The notes beneath the pieces were generated by a model. The model saw nothing but the letters and a program-made list of their open reading frames with translations, ran no database searches and was not told the origin of the DNA. 64,000 nt of DNA from Clostridiaceae bacterium (GTDB lineage: Bacteria > Bacillota > Clostridia > DSM-8532), in the NCBI GenBank assembly GCA_012521705.1, contig JAAYLX010000057.1, positions 1 to 64,000 on the forward strand, in the 5' to 3' direction. Each line of letters opens with the position of its first letter. Positions within the stretch are counted from its first letter, which is position 1. This document shows, piece after piece, positions 1-8,313 of this stretch. A program made the translations under genes and the position numbers.

Positions 1-201
1 ATGCTTTACGATATGGATACCGTCCTTAGTTATCCTGATTCAGACAGTATTTCGGATTACGCGAAGAATGCAGCCCTCTACTGCCAGACCACGGGAATCA
101 TCGCAGGACGCGCAGGCGGAGTATTCGCCCCGCAGGAGACAGCCACCCGAGCTGAGGTCTCAGCAATTATTCAAAGGTTTGTCGAGTTCGTGCTTGACTG
201 A
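1..201 (+). CDS. C-terminal end of an SLH-domain surface protein (5' truncated by window)
   Basis: The reading frame is open from base 1 and stops with TGA at 199-201, so only the last ~66 residues are seen. They form one S-layer-homology domain: a hydrophobic IS-YA-AA helix, the GII-GR turn, an F-P loop and the closing TATRAEVSAIIQRF helix. Such domains anchor exported proteins to secondary cell-wall polymers at the cell surface and normally come in threes at the C-terminus. The ending (IQRFVE) is very like that of the SLH protein ending at 36044. The apparent ATG at base 1 need not be a start. The domain call is firm; the identity of the whole protein is unknown. Confidence 0.8.
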   Translation: MLYDMDTVLSYPDSDSISDYAKNAALYCQTTGIIAGRAGGVFAPQETATRAEVSAIIQRFVEFVLD

Positions 202-240
202 CTCCCGTAATAGCAAGATATTGTGATCATAATTTAAGCA

Positions 241-318
241 AATAAAGGGTTTCTGTACTTTTGGCTTCCCCCCCCAAGCCGTTTTGCCGGATGAGGCATT
301 TTCAGGAGCCCTTTATTA
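241..318 (+). terminator. Long imperfect hairpin after the SLH gene
   Basis: The 361-base gap 202-562 has no convincing gene. It holds AATAAAGGG (241-249) complementary to CCCTTTATT (310-318), an inner GGCTT/AAGCC pair around a run of eight C, and a U-rich tail. It probably ends the SLH transcript. A similar outer stem (AATAAAGGGTTT) is seen at 14352. The stem is not GC-rich, so efficiency is uncertain. Confidence 0.4.
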
Positions 319-490
319 TTTGTTGTTCGATCTTGGTACATTCCCCTTCCTCCTCCCCCAAATGGGATTGCTGAGGCGACAGAAGAAAAGGAGGAAATAA
401 ACAACTCAAATAAGTAAGAAAAAGGAATCGTAATTTTTGCCTTTCGAATGGATGGCGGCTCCGGGCTTTCTTTTATTAGGATAACCACTT

Positions 491-516
491 ATAAAAAAGC
501 AGGGGACCGCCTGCTT
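491..516 (-). terminator. Rho-independent terminator of rlmI
   Basis: On the minus strand a perfect 7-bp stem AAGCAGG/CCTGCTT (497-516) with a 6-base loop is followed by a run of T (491-498 region). It lies about 45 bases past the minus-strand methyltransferase stop. Confidence 0.8.
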
Positions 517-562
517 AATTTATAGAGGGATATGATGTATTTTCAATTGTAAAAGATACAGA

Positions 563-1792
563 TCATACCACCTGGAAGATATAAAACTTAAGGTAGTCGG
601 TCTCCGGAACATTCCACAAGATGGGATGGTCCGGGGCCTGCTGGCGGGCTTCAATCTGCCTGAGGGATACAGCAGCATCCTTTGCAGCGCTTGCCAGCAT
701 CTTTCGGAATAATTCATCGGTCATGAAGTGGCTGCAACTGCAAGTTGCAAGATACCCGCCCCGGGGCAGCAGCTTCATGGCCTTCAGGTTAATCTCTTTG
801 TACCCGCGGGCAGCGGACTGAATTGTTTGGCGGGATTTTGTAAAGGCAGGCGGATCAAGGATGATATAGTCATAGTCCTTGCATTTCCGGTTTACAAGCT
901 CTGTCAGCAGGTCAAACACGTTCTCACACAAAAAATCCATTTTTCCGTCCAGTCCGTTACGTACTGCATTTTCTTTAGCCATGTCAATGGCGGACTGTGA
1001 GATATCCACGCTGGTCACATGTTCTGCCCCGCCCAATGCCGCATTCAGACCGAATGAACCGGTATGGGTAAAACAGTCCAGTACCCGTTTGCCTTTGGCA
1101 ATCCTGGCAACAGCAGCGCGGTTATATTTCTGGTCAAGGAAAAAGCCGGTTTTCTGCCCGTTTTCAACATCTACCAGATACCTTACTCCGTTTTCACATA
1201 TCTCAGTTACGGCCGATTCTGGAACAGGTATGCCATCCGACCGGTACCAACCCTTATACTCCGAAAGCCCTTCCAGTGTTCGAAGGGCAAGGTCATTGCG
1301 TTCATAAATGCCATTAATGGTTTCCCCCATTTCAGTAAGCACATCCCAAAGGGCTCGGTAAACTGTATCCTTGACGATTTCCATACCAAGACTGGCTATC
1401 TGTACGGACAGAATGCCGCCGTAGCGGTCCACTGTCAGTCCCGGCATCTGGTCAGCCTCACCATGAATCAGGCGGCAACATTCGAAATCTGCACCGGGCA
1501 TGACGGTTTTGCGATAACGAACGGCGTACTCCACACGGCGGCGCCAAAAGCGGGCGTCAAAAACATCGTTGGCATTGCGTGAAATAAGACGGACGGTAAT
1601 CTTGCTGGTACTGTTGTAGAATCCCGTTCCCATAAAAGCGTTTCCGGCAAAAACATCCACCAGCTCACCATTTTGAGGGTTACCTTCTGTTTTGCGGATC
1701 TCTTCTCCGTATATCCAGGGATGCCCATCCTTGACACTGCGCTCCGCCTTGGGGGATATAATGACTTTAGGGTACTGCCGTTCCTGTTTCAT
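563..1792 (-). CDS. rlmI: 23S rRNA m5C methyltransferase, RlmI family
   Basis: About 409 residues. The N-terminus is a PUA-like RNA-binding domain (KAERSVKDGHPWIYGEEI) and the C-terminal half a SAM-dependent Rossmann methyltransferase with motif I VLDCFTHTGSF, motif IV DPPAFTKS and the cysteine motif ATCSCSHF. The family methylates C5 of cytosine 1962 (E. coli numbering) in 23S rRNA. The frame stays open up to 1975, but the ATG at 1790-1792 is preferred because AAAGGTGA lies 6 bases upstream and the protein then begins at the conserved domain. It is monocistronic, has its own terminator and is divergent from the flavoenzyme at 2015. Confidence 0.88.
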   Translation of the reverse strand: MKQERQYPKVIISPKAERSVKDGHPWIYGEEIRKTEGNPQNGELVDVFAGNAFMGTGFYNSTSKITVRLISRNANDVFDARFWRRRVEYAVRYRKTVMPGADFECCRLIHGEADQMPGLTVDRYGGILSVQIASLGMEIVKDTVYRALWDVLTEMGETINGIYERNDLALRTLEGLSEYKGWYRSDGIPVPESAVTEICENGVRYLVDVENGQKTGFFLDQKYNRAAVARIAKGKRVLDCFTHTGSFGLNAALGGAEHVTSVDISQSAIDMAKENAVRNGLDGKMDFLCENVFDLLTELVNRKCKDYDYIILDPPAFTKSRQTIQSAARGYKEINLKAMKLLPRGGYLATCSCSHFMTDELFRKMLASAAKDAAVSLRQIEARQQAPDHPILWNVPETDYLKFYIFQVV

Positions 1793-2014
1793 TTGTGTCA
1801 CCTTTCGAAATAGTTTTTTTACTGCGCTGATTGTACCAGATTTATCGTTCTCCTTCAACGCAGGCTTTATTATACTATCTTGCAAAGCGTTTCTGACCTT
1901 AGTGAAAGGTTTGGGTTGGATTAAACTTCCTAATATTTTTCTCAATATTATCTTGATTGTGATAAAATAATACAATAAGGACTTGTATATTGTTTTTTAC
2001 GGAGGCCATGAGTT

Positions 2015-3241
2015 ATGAGTACAAATAATTTTTCCAGATCAAGAAAAATTCTGATTGTCGGAAACGGGGCTGCAGGCTTCTCGGCAGCAAAGGCGGCAAG
2101 AAGCCAGGATCCTGATGCAGGCATAATTGTGTTTGGCAAGGAAAACAGATTACCATACTACAGGCTTCGCTTATGTGAGCACATTGGTAAAAGTGTAAAC
2201 TATGATGAGCTTAAGATCAGCAATGAGGAATGGTTCGAAAAAAACAGGATACGAGTTGAGCTTTCCTCAGAAGTAACAGCAATAGATGCCTCCAGTAAGA
2301 AAATTATTGCAAATGGTAAAGAGTATAGCTATGACAGCTTGGTCCTGACAACCGGAAGTACGCCAATAATGCCTCCATTTAAGGGTAAGGAACTTACCGG
2401 AGTCCATACCATATGGACCATAGAGGATATTGAAAAAATAAATAAGGACCTTTTAAATGCGAAGAAGGCAGTTGTTATTGGTGGCGGTCTTCTTGGGCTT
2501 GAGGCTGCACACAAAATCTCTGAAATGGGCATTAAAGTAGCGTTGATAGAAGGTATGCCAAGACTTCTGCCCAAACAGCTTGACGAAGAAGGCTCTGAAG
2601 TTTTCAGAGATAAGGTGCAAAGTTTGGGTATATCAGTTTATTGCGGCAATTCTGTTGCAGGGTTTGAAGGTGAAAATGGACATGTCACAAAAGTGAAAAT
2701 GGCCGATGACACTGTGCTTGAAGCAGATGTTGTTATTGTATCGGTCGGTGTTGCTCCTAATGTTGCTGTATTCCAGAATAGCGGAATAGAGATGAACCGC
2801 TTTATAACCGTAAATGAAAAAATGGAGACCAGAATTAAAGACATATATGCGGCAGGTGATGTGGCCAGCGTCAACGGCAGATGGTTTGGACAGTGGTCAG
2901 TAGCCAACAAACAGGGACAGGTTGCCGGAACAAATGCTGCGGGCGGAAATGATGTCTATAAAATAACTGAAGTTCCTTATATACTTTCCACCATGGGAAC
3001 AAGAGTGGTTTGTTCAGGTGATACAGGTGTTACCCAACAAGATAATTTGGAAGTGACTTATGAAATAGCTCAGAAGATTGACAAAGAGCAATTCATCTAT
3101 TCAAAGCTTGTATTCCATAAAGGATTATTTGTTGGGTATATTCTCGTTGGTGAACATGCAAAAGCTTTCAATAAACTCCAGCCACTCATAAATACCGACG
3201 TAAGTATTGAGACCATAAATAATATTCTTTCGGTTGGTTAG
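2015..3241 (+). CDS. FAD/NAD(P)H oxidoreductase, NADH:rubredoxin reductase-like
   Basis: 408 residues of the pyridine nucleotide-disulfide oxidoreductase fold. An FAD dinucleotide-binding motif GNGAAGFSAAK lies near residue 12, a central NAD(P)H-binding motif GGGLLGLEAA near residue 154, and the second FAD motif IYAAGDVA near residue 285. There is no CxxxxC redox disulfide, which fits rubredoxin reductase or related nitrite-reductase-type flavoproteins. In clostridia such enzymes pass NADH electrons to rubredoxin and so to flavodiiron proteins; an FprA gene lies at 18433. GGAGG at 2001-2005 sets the ATG. The exact electron acceptor is inferred. Confidence 0.75.
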   Translation: MSTNNFSRSRKILIVGNGAAGFSAAKAARSQDPDAGIIVFGKENRLPYYRLRLCEHIGKSVNYDELKISNEEWFEKNRIRVELSSEVTAIDASSKKIIANGKEYSYDSLVLTTGSTPIMPPFKGKELTGVHTIWTIEDIEKINKDLLNAKKAVVIGGGLLGLEAAHKISEMGIKVALIEGMPRLLPKQLDEEGSEVFRDKVQSLGISVYCGNSVAGFEGENGHVTKVKMADDTVLEADVVIVSVGVAPNVAVFQNSGIEMNRFITVNEKMETRIKDIYAAGDVASVNGRWFGQWSVANKQGQVAGTNAAGGNDVYKITEVPYILSTMGTRVVCSGDTGVTQQDNLEVTYEIAQKIDKEQFIYSKLVFHKGLFVGYILVGEHAKAFNKLQPLINTDVSIETINNILSVG

Positions 3242-3267
3242 CCCCCTGCCAAATACATGCGTAATAA

Positions 3268-3714
3268 TCAATAGTTTTCTGACCATTCGGTATAGAACTT
3301 GATTATTTCATCTTCAGGAAGAGGCTTGCTGATCAAGTAACCCTGAATCTTATGGCAACCATTTGCCCGCAGGTAGTCCATTTGATCCTGCTCTTCAACA
3401 CCCTCAGCCACAACGGTCAGGCCGAGATTTTGACCCAGCTTTACTATCATTCCAGTAAGGTCGGCATCATCCTTGTCCGGATGTATATTGTCAATAAAGG
3501 ACTTGTCTATTTTTAAGGTATCGATCGGGAGATGCTTTAAGTAGCTTAATGAAGAGTACCCTTTCCCGAAGTCATCAAGGGCTATTTTTACTCCTAACTT
3601 TTTCAACCTGTTGAGATTGGCGCTTATTACTTTATACGAATCCATCAGAATTGATTCTGTAATCTCCAGCTCCAGATACTGGGGAGCAAGGCCTGTTGCA
3701 GTAAGCAAAATCAA
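3268..3714 (-). pseudogene. C-terminal part of EAL domain, out of frame with 3632-5758
   Basis: These 148 codons continue the EAL phosphodiesterase domain of the upstream reading frame: LEITESIL, the metal-binding DDFGKGYSSL, LKIDKSFI and the catalytic-region AEGVE are all intact. It lacks the EAL motif itself, which is in the other frame, and has no ribosome site of its own. It is therefore read as the tail of the GGDEF-EAL gene separated by a frame break near 3700-3730, not as an independent protein. Confidence 0.7.
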
Positions 3715-5758
3715 CGAAGTCTTCCTGTAACAACTGGAAAATAGAGATATTTACAGCAATTGAGATATTGGAATTCTGTGTTTCATGCATTTTTCTGAGG
3801 AAAGAGCATGCTTCGCGAAGCACCCATTTGCCTATGGGATTTATAAGCCTTGTTTCTTCAGCAACACCAATAAACTTTAACGGAGACACAAATCCAAGTT
3901 CACTGTTATTCCAGCGCAGCAATGCTTCAAAGCCTGAAATAGCACCTGACTTAACATCTAACTGGGGCTGATAATAAACATGCAGTTCCTTATTGTCAAT
4001 GGCATTTCTAAGGTGCTTTTCAATAAGCATTCTTTCCTTGACTTTTTCATGCATATCATCGCTGAAAAGTACATAACAGTTCTTGCCGGATTCCTTTGCC
4101 TTATACAAGGCAATGTCGGCATTCCTGATAAGTTCTTCAATATTATTTCCGTTGGTCGGATATACTGCAATACTTATGCTAACTGTAATGCAAAGAGTGT
4201 TGTCATCAATATCCAAAGGCAAGTTAAAACTGCTTCTTATTTCCTGGGCATATCTGCACACTTCATCTATATCATCATACTCAGCGATAAGGACGAACTC
4301 ATCCCCGCCCAGTCTGTATACCGAACCATGGCGGTCTTCTAACAATGAAGCTAATTTTTCACCCATTTTCTTTATCAGAAGGTCACCAATGGAATGTCCC
4401 ATAGTATCATTTATAAGCTTGAAATTATCTGAATCAATAAAGAACATGGCAACGGGTTTTTGGGGATATGCGCTTATCTGCTTTTCGAATTCCTCATATA
4501 GTGCAAGTCTGTTTGGCAAACCAGTTAAGGAATCATGGTATGCATTTTCTTTAAGTTGATTCTCATGTTCTTTTCTGTCATTTATATCGGTAAATGACCC
4601 TGCGATTCTCACAACTTTGCCTTTTTCATCAAATAAAGCTTTTCCTCTGATTAAGAACCATTTATAGCTTCCGTTTTTACAAAGCATTCTGCACTCGCAT
4701 TTAAGATAATCTGATTTGCCTTGCAAATGCTGTTCGAAGAGGTTCATAACATATTGGTATTCTTCAGGATGGATTAAAGAGAGCCATTTACCAAACAAGT
4801 TCTCAGTTCCACTTATATCGTGTCCCAAAAGTTCATACCATCTGTCGGAGAAATACTGCTCTCCGTTCTCTAAATCTATGTCCCAAATCATGTCGTTGGA
4901 ACCTTCCGCAGAAAGTCGGAAACGTTCTTCACTGATCTTAAGAAGGTTCTGTTGATATATGAGCTCTTCAAACTGCTGACGAAGTTCCTCTTCTGAAGCT
5001 GTCAGCTCTTCATAGAGAGCGGTTAGCTCTTCGTGCTTTTCTCTTATCTCAGCTTCACTCTTCTTTAACTCAGTTATGTCACTAAAAACTGTTATAAAGT
5101 AATATTTTTTTGGAGAGTAGGCATTTACAGTCACCCATTTGTCAAAAGCGGAAGTGTAGCTTTCAAAAGATACGGGTTCGCCTGTAAGGGCAACTTTCCC
5201 ATATATTCCAACCCAATCAGTATTTTCTTCCGCTCTGCTTTCTACTTCTTCTTTGTATCGTTTACCGATTATTTCTTCTTTGGAGATGCCCGTAAATTGT
5301 TCAAAGGAGGGGTTAACGTCAATAAATTCATAATCGCAGGGATTGCCGTTTTCGTCCAGAATTATTCTGTGAAGCGCATAGGCATTAATCATCTTATTGA
5401 TAATTGCCTTGCTGAAGTCTTCTGATTCAGCTAACCTTTTATTGGTCTGCTCCAATTCTAAATAATTCTTCTTCACAATTTCATTGACTTCATTTAAAGC
5501 CCTGAGTGCAAAATAAACCATGAAGAAAATTACTAATGCAGACAATGTAACATAGACTACACCTTTGATAGAACTTAAGAAAACATAGACTTCTTTCTCT
5601 CTTGCCCACATTGCAAGCAGCCTGTCTGAGAATACAATCCAGCAGACACCGAGAAAAGAATAAATACCGGCTATGCTAAGCGCTACTTTTAAGGGTATGT
5701 ATTTTTTAACTCCTTTGGTAAAGTCAAGATTTTTCGGGAAAATACCAAACTTCAACAT
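3632..5758 (-). CDS. Membrane PAS-GGDEF-EAL cyclic-di-GMP protein (frame-broken in EAL)
   Basis: 708 residues as read. Order: two membrane segments (about 25-45 and 60-85), a PAS domain (about 115-235), a coiled coil rich in EEL repeats, a second PAS (about 280-400), GGDEF with an intact LGGDEF site and no RxxD inhibitory site, then the start of an EAL domain (GFEALLRW). Near 3715 the frame leaves the family and ends in unrelated residues; the rest of EAL is in the adjacent frame (3268-3714). If the break is real, diguanylate cyclase activity could survive while phosphodiesterase activity is lost. GGGGG upstream of 5758 supports the ATG. The gene stands alone. Confidence 0.8.
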   Translation of the reverse strand: MLKFGIFPKNLDFTKGVKKYIPLKVALSIAGIYSFLGVCWIVFSDRLLAMWAREKEVYVFLSSIKGVVYVTLSALVIFFMVYFALRALNEVNEIVKKNYLELEQTNKRLAESEDFSKAIINKMINAYALHRIILDENGNPCDYEFIDVNPSFEQFTGISKEEIIGKRYKEEVESRAEENTDWVGIYGKVALTGEPVSFESYTSAFDKWVTVNAYSPKKYYFITVFSDITELKKSEAEIREKHEELTALYEELTASEEELRQQFEELIYQQNLLKISEERFRLSAEGSNDMIWDIDLENGEQYFSDRWYELLGHDISGTENLFGKWLSLIHPEEYQYVMNLFEQHLQGKSDYLKCECRMLCKNGSYKWFLIRGKALFDEKGKVVRIAGSFTDINDRKEHENQLKENAYHDSLTGLPNRLALYEEFEKQISAYPQKPVAMFFIDSDNFKLINDTMGHSIGDLLIKKMGEKLASLLEDRHGSVYRLGGDEFVLIAEYDDIDEVCRYAQEIRSSFNLPLDIDDNTLCITVSISIAVYPTNGNNIEELIRNADIALYKAKESGKNCYVLFSDDMHEKVKERMLIEKHLRNAIDNKELHVYYQPQLDVKSGAISGFEALLRWNNSELGFVSPLKFIGVAEETRLINPIGKWVLREACSFLRKMHETQNSNISIAVNISIFQLLQEDFVDFAYCNRPCSPVSGAGDYRINSDGFV

Positions 5759-6070
5759 TCAGTTACCCCCATAATCTTATTTCTGTATAAATTACTTACT
5801 TTTTTGTAGAACAGTTAATTTTAAGCACATAAATTGTCGATTATTTTAGAATATTTACCCAATTGTTGAACAAAAGTAACAAAAGTTTGAGGAGGAGTAG
5901 TACACTTTACCCGGATATTTATTCCGAGGTGATAATAAGCATTTTTAGCGGAGATGAGGAAAATTACCTGAATCCAAAAATCATGTCCTTGAGAGAAATA
6001 TGCTAAGATAGGACTGGCTTTCTAAGAAACAATTATTGAGGCATTGCATAAAAATAAGTATACCGGTGAC

Positions 6071-6104
6071 AAAGGCGTCATTTATAATGGCGCCTTTATT
6101 TTTT
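6071..6104 (+). terminator. Intrinsic terminator inside the asnB leader
   Basis: A 12-bp stem AAAGGCGTCATT/AATGGCGCCTTT (one G-U pair) with a 3-base loop is followed by a T-rich run, ending 24 bases before the asnB ATG. The preceding 5759-6070 stretch has no gene. A strong terminator just upstream of a start codon suggests either the end of an upstream transcript or attenuation of asnB. Confidence 0.65.
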
Positions 6105-6128
6105 GTTAATTGTACAAGGAGGGTGCTT

Positions 6129-7970
6129 ATGTGCGGAATTGCAGGGTGGATAGATTTTAGCCGGGATCTCATAAACAGTAAGGATATCATAAATAAAATG
6201 ACGGGCACATTAGTGCGCAGAGGTCCTGATGCTCAAGGCATTTATCTTAGGGAAAACGTGTGCCTGATGCACCGAAGGCTCATTGTGATTGACCCTGAAA
6301 ACGGAATCCAGCCAATGACAATTAAAAAAGGAGATGCAAGCTATACCATCGTATATAACGGAGAGCTTTATAATACAAAGGAACTCAGAGACGAGCTTAT
6401 AAAATTCGGATACTGCTTCAAAGGACATTCGGACACCGAGGTTCTTCTTACAGCATATGTGCATTGGGGTGAAATGTGCCTTGAGAAGCTGAACGGTATT
6501 TACGCTTTCGGAGTCTGGAACGATGAAAGCAAAACTTTGTTTTTGGCCAGAGACAGGATGGGAGTAAAACCGTTATTTGTATATAGCTACCCCGATGGCA
6601 TTATTTTTGGCTCAGAATTGAAAACCTTGCTGGCAAATCCTCTGGTCAGGCCCAGGGTTGACAATGATGGCCTTAAAGAGATTTTCCTCTTAGGCCCGGG
6701 TAGAACAAGCGGAAAAGGCGTTATTAAGGGAGTAACAGAATTAAAACCCGCAGAGTTCCTGACCTTTGAACAGAAAACAGGAGTGCAAGTTCGCAGGTAT
6801 TGGAGTTTGAAGGCCTTTGAACATACCGATGATGTCAAAACAACCATTGAAAAGACCCGCTTTTTAATAACCGATGCAGTTAAGCGGCAATTGGTATCAG
6901 ATGTGCCGTTGTGCTGCTTTTTGTCCGGAGGACTTGATTCAAGCATTATTTCAAAAATAGCCTCGGATGAGTATTTATCTGATAATAAAGGAAGGCTTCA
7001 TACTTATTCGGTCAACTATGTTGACAATAAAAAGTATTTTGAAAAAAGTGTTTTTCAGCCTGATTCCGATGAAGAATATATTGAGCTGATGGTAAACGAT
7101 ATAGGATCACAGCACCATGAAGTTTTGCTGGACAATGAATATTTGGAAAAGTATTTGGATGAAGCTGTTCTTGCCCGTGATTTGCCCGGTATGGCTGATG
7201 TAGATTCCTCATTACTCATGTTTTGCAGAGAAATTAAAAAGGAATTTACCGTTGCTGTCTCCGGCGAATGTGCGGACGAAATATTTGGCGGGTATCCGTG
7301 GTATCACAACAAAGAGATATTGTTCAAAGAAACCTTTCCATGGTCACATTCTCTGGAATTAAGACTCGGCATTTTAAAGCGGGGTCTGCTGACGGATGGA
7401 GAAGAGTATGTAAAACAGCAGTACAGTGATACCGTAAACGCGACCGATACTTTGCCGGGTGAAGGAGAGTTTGAGGTTCGCATGAGGCAAATGTTTATGC
7501 TGAACCTAAATTGGTTCATGCAGACATTGTTGGACAGAAAGGACAAAATGAGCATGTACAGCGGGCTTGAGGTGAGAGTACCTTTTTGCGACCACCGCCT
7601 GGTAGAGTATGCATATAATATGCCCTGGAGCATCAAGGCTCTTAACGGCAGGGAAAAAGGAATTGTCAGAGAGGCAATGAAGGGCATCTTACCGGATGAA
7701 ATTATTTGGCGCAAAAAAAGTCCATATCCAAAAACTCACAACCCCAAATATCTGAAAGCAGTTAAGATAAGACTGCAGAATATACTTAATGATTCCAGTT
7801 CTCCATTGGTGCAGATAGTAGACAAACAAAAGGTGCAGGAGATTATAGATTCCGGTGGAAAGGCACTTTCTTCGCCCTGGTATGGTCAGCTAATGACAGG
7901 TCCTCAGTTAATGGCGTATTTGATTCAGGTGGATAGCTGGATGAGAGCGTATAATATTGAGATTGTATAA
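6129..7970 (+). CDS. asnB: Glutamine-hydrolysing asparagine synthetase
   Basis: 613 residues. The start at 6129 is fixed by the family: the protein must begin Met-Cys-Gly-Ile-Ala-Gly so that Cys2 is the glutaminase nucleophile after Met removal, and AGGAGG lies 7 bases upstream. The N-terminal Ntn glutaminase domain holds the RGPDAQG and NGELYN signatures; the C-terminal synthetase domain carries the ATP-pyrophosphatase loop FLSGGLDSS and the CADEIFGGYP motif. It makes asparagine from aspartate, glutamine and ATP in the cytoplasm. Length matches Bacillus AsnB/AsnO types. It starts a run of three plus-strand genes with short overlaps and may be controlled by the leader terminator. Confidence 0.92.
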   Translation: MCGIAGWIDFSRDLINSKDIINKMTGTLVRRGPDAQGIYLRENVCLMHRRLIVIDPENGIQPMTIKKGDASYTIVYNGELYNTKELRDELIKFGYCFKGHSDTEVLLTAYVHWGEMCLEKLNGIYAFGVWNDESKTLFLARDRMGVKPLFVYSYPDGIIFGSELKTLLANPLVRPRVDNDGLKEIFLLGPGRTSGKGVIKGVTELKPAEFLTFEQKTGVQVRRYWSLKAFEHTDDVKTTIEKTRFLITDAVKRQLVSDVPLCCFLSGGLDSSIISKIASDEYLSDNKGRLHTYSVNYVDNKKYFEKSVFQPDSDEEYIELMVNDIGSQHHEVLLDNEYLEKYLDEAVLARDLPGMADVDSSLLMFCREIKKEFTVAVSGECADEIFGGYPWYHNKEILFKETFPWSHSLELRLGILKRGLLTDGEEYVKQQYSDTVNATDTLPGEGEFEVRMRQMFMLNLNWFMQTLLDRKDKMSMYSGLEVRVPFCDHRLVEYAYNMPWSIKALNGREKGIVREAMKGILPDEIIWRKKSPYPKTHNPKYLKAVKIRLQNILNDSSSPLVQIVDKQKVQEIIDSGGKALSSPWYGQLMTGPQLMAYLIQVDSWMRAYNIEIV

Positions 7971-8313
7971 GTACCGTATCAAAAGACTATATCTTTCAAA
8001 ACAAAACAGAAGGATTATAGAACCTGCCCGACGTGTTTTGGCCATAATGGACAGGCGCGTGGGGAAACGCACTCTGGAAGAAATAAAAAATACCGGGGAA
8101 TATAAATCATACCCTGAATGGGTTCAGCAGTTTTATAAACTTCGTTTAAACAAGTTATTTATATCAGACCGTATCAAATTAAATAATCAAAATTTAATAA
8201 GTTGTTTTAGTGATGTTTCAATTGGAAAAATAAAAAATAATAAAGTTAAAGGAAATGGGGGGGGAAGCCATGAATTTATACGACAAAGTCAGTACTGGAT
8301 TGAAAGGTTTTGA
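7957..8313 (+). CDS. Small basic protein of unknown function
   Basis: A TTG-started frame of 118 codons overlaps the asnB end by 14 bases and the next gene by 44. The middle (RRVGKRTLEEIKN through PEWVQQFYKLRLN) is charged and amphipathic like a real protein, while the C-terminal part over the overlap looks like fortuitous coding. An ATG at 8047 is an alternative start, but neither start has a good ribosome site. It crosses a run of eight G (8257-8264), so its C-terminus depends on that homopolymer length. I do not recognise the family. Confidence 0.35.
   Translation: MRLYKYRIKRLYLSKQNRRIIEPARRVLAIMDRRVGKRTLEEIKNTGEYKSYPEWVQQFYKLRLNKLFISDRIKLNNQNLISCFSDVSIGKIKNNKVKGNGGGSHEFIRQSQYWIERF

Noticed and set aside
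234-488. 84-codon minus-strand frame in the first intergenic region
   Set aside because: Runs through the poly-C hairpin, no ribosome site, low-complexity composition; better explained as untranslated.
1793-1975. 61-residue N-terminal extension of RlmI
   Set aside because: Not part of the family; a strong ribosome site sits directly before the ATG at 1792.
3268-3714. Independent small EAL protein
   Set aside because: No ribosome site, begins mid-domain and continues exactly where the upstream frame loses homology.
5880-6104. Canonical T-box riboswitch for asnB
   Set aside because: A stem-I-like start is present, but the invariant T-box sequence (TGG-ACCGCG) before the terminator is missing.
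6036-6128. N-terminal extension of asnB to 6036
   Set aside because: It would bury Cys2, the required N-terminal nucleophile, and translate through the terminator hairpin.
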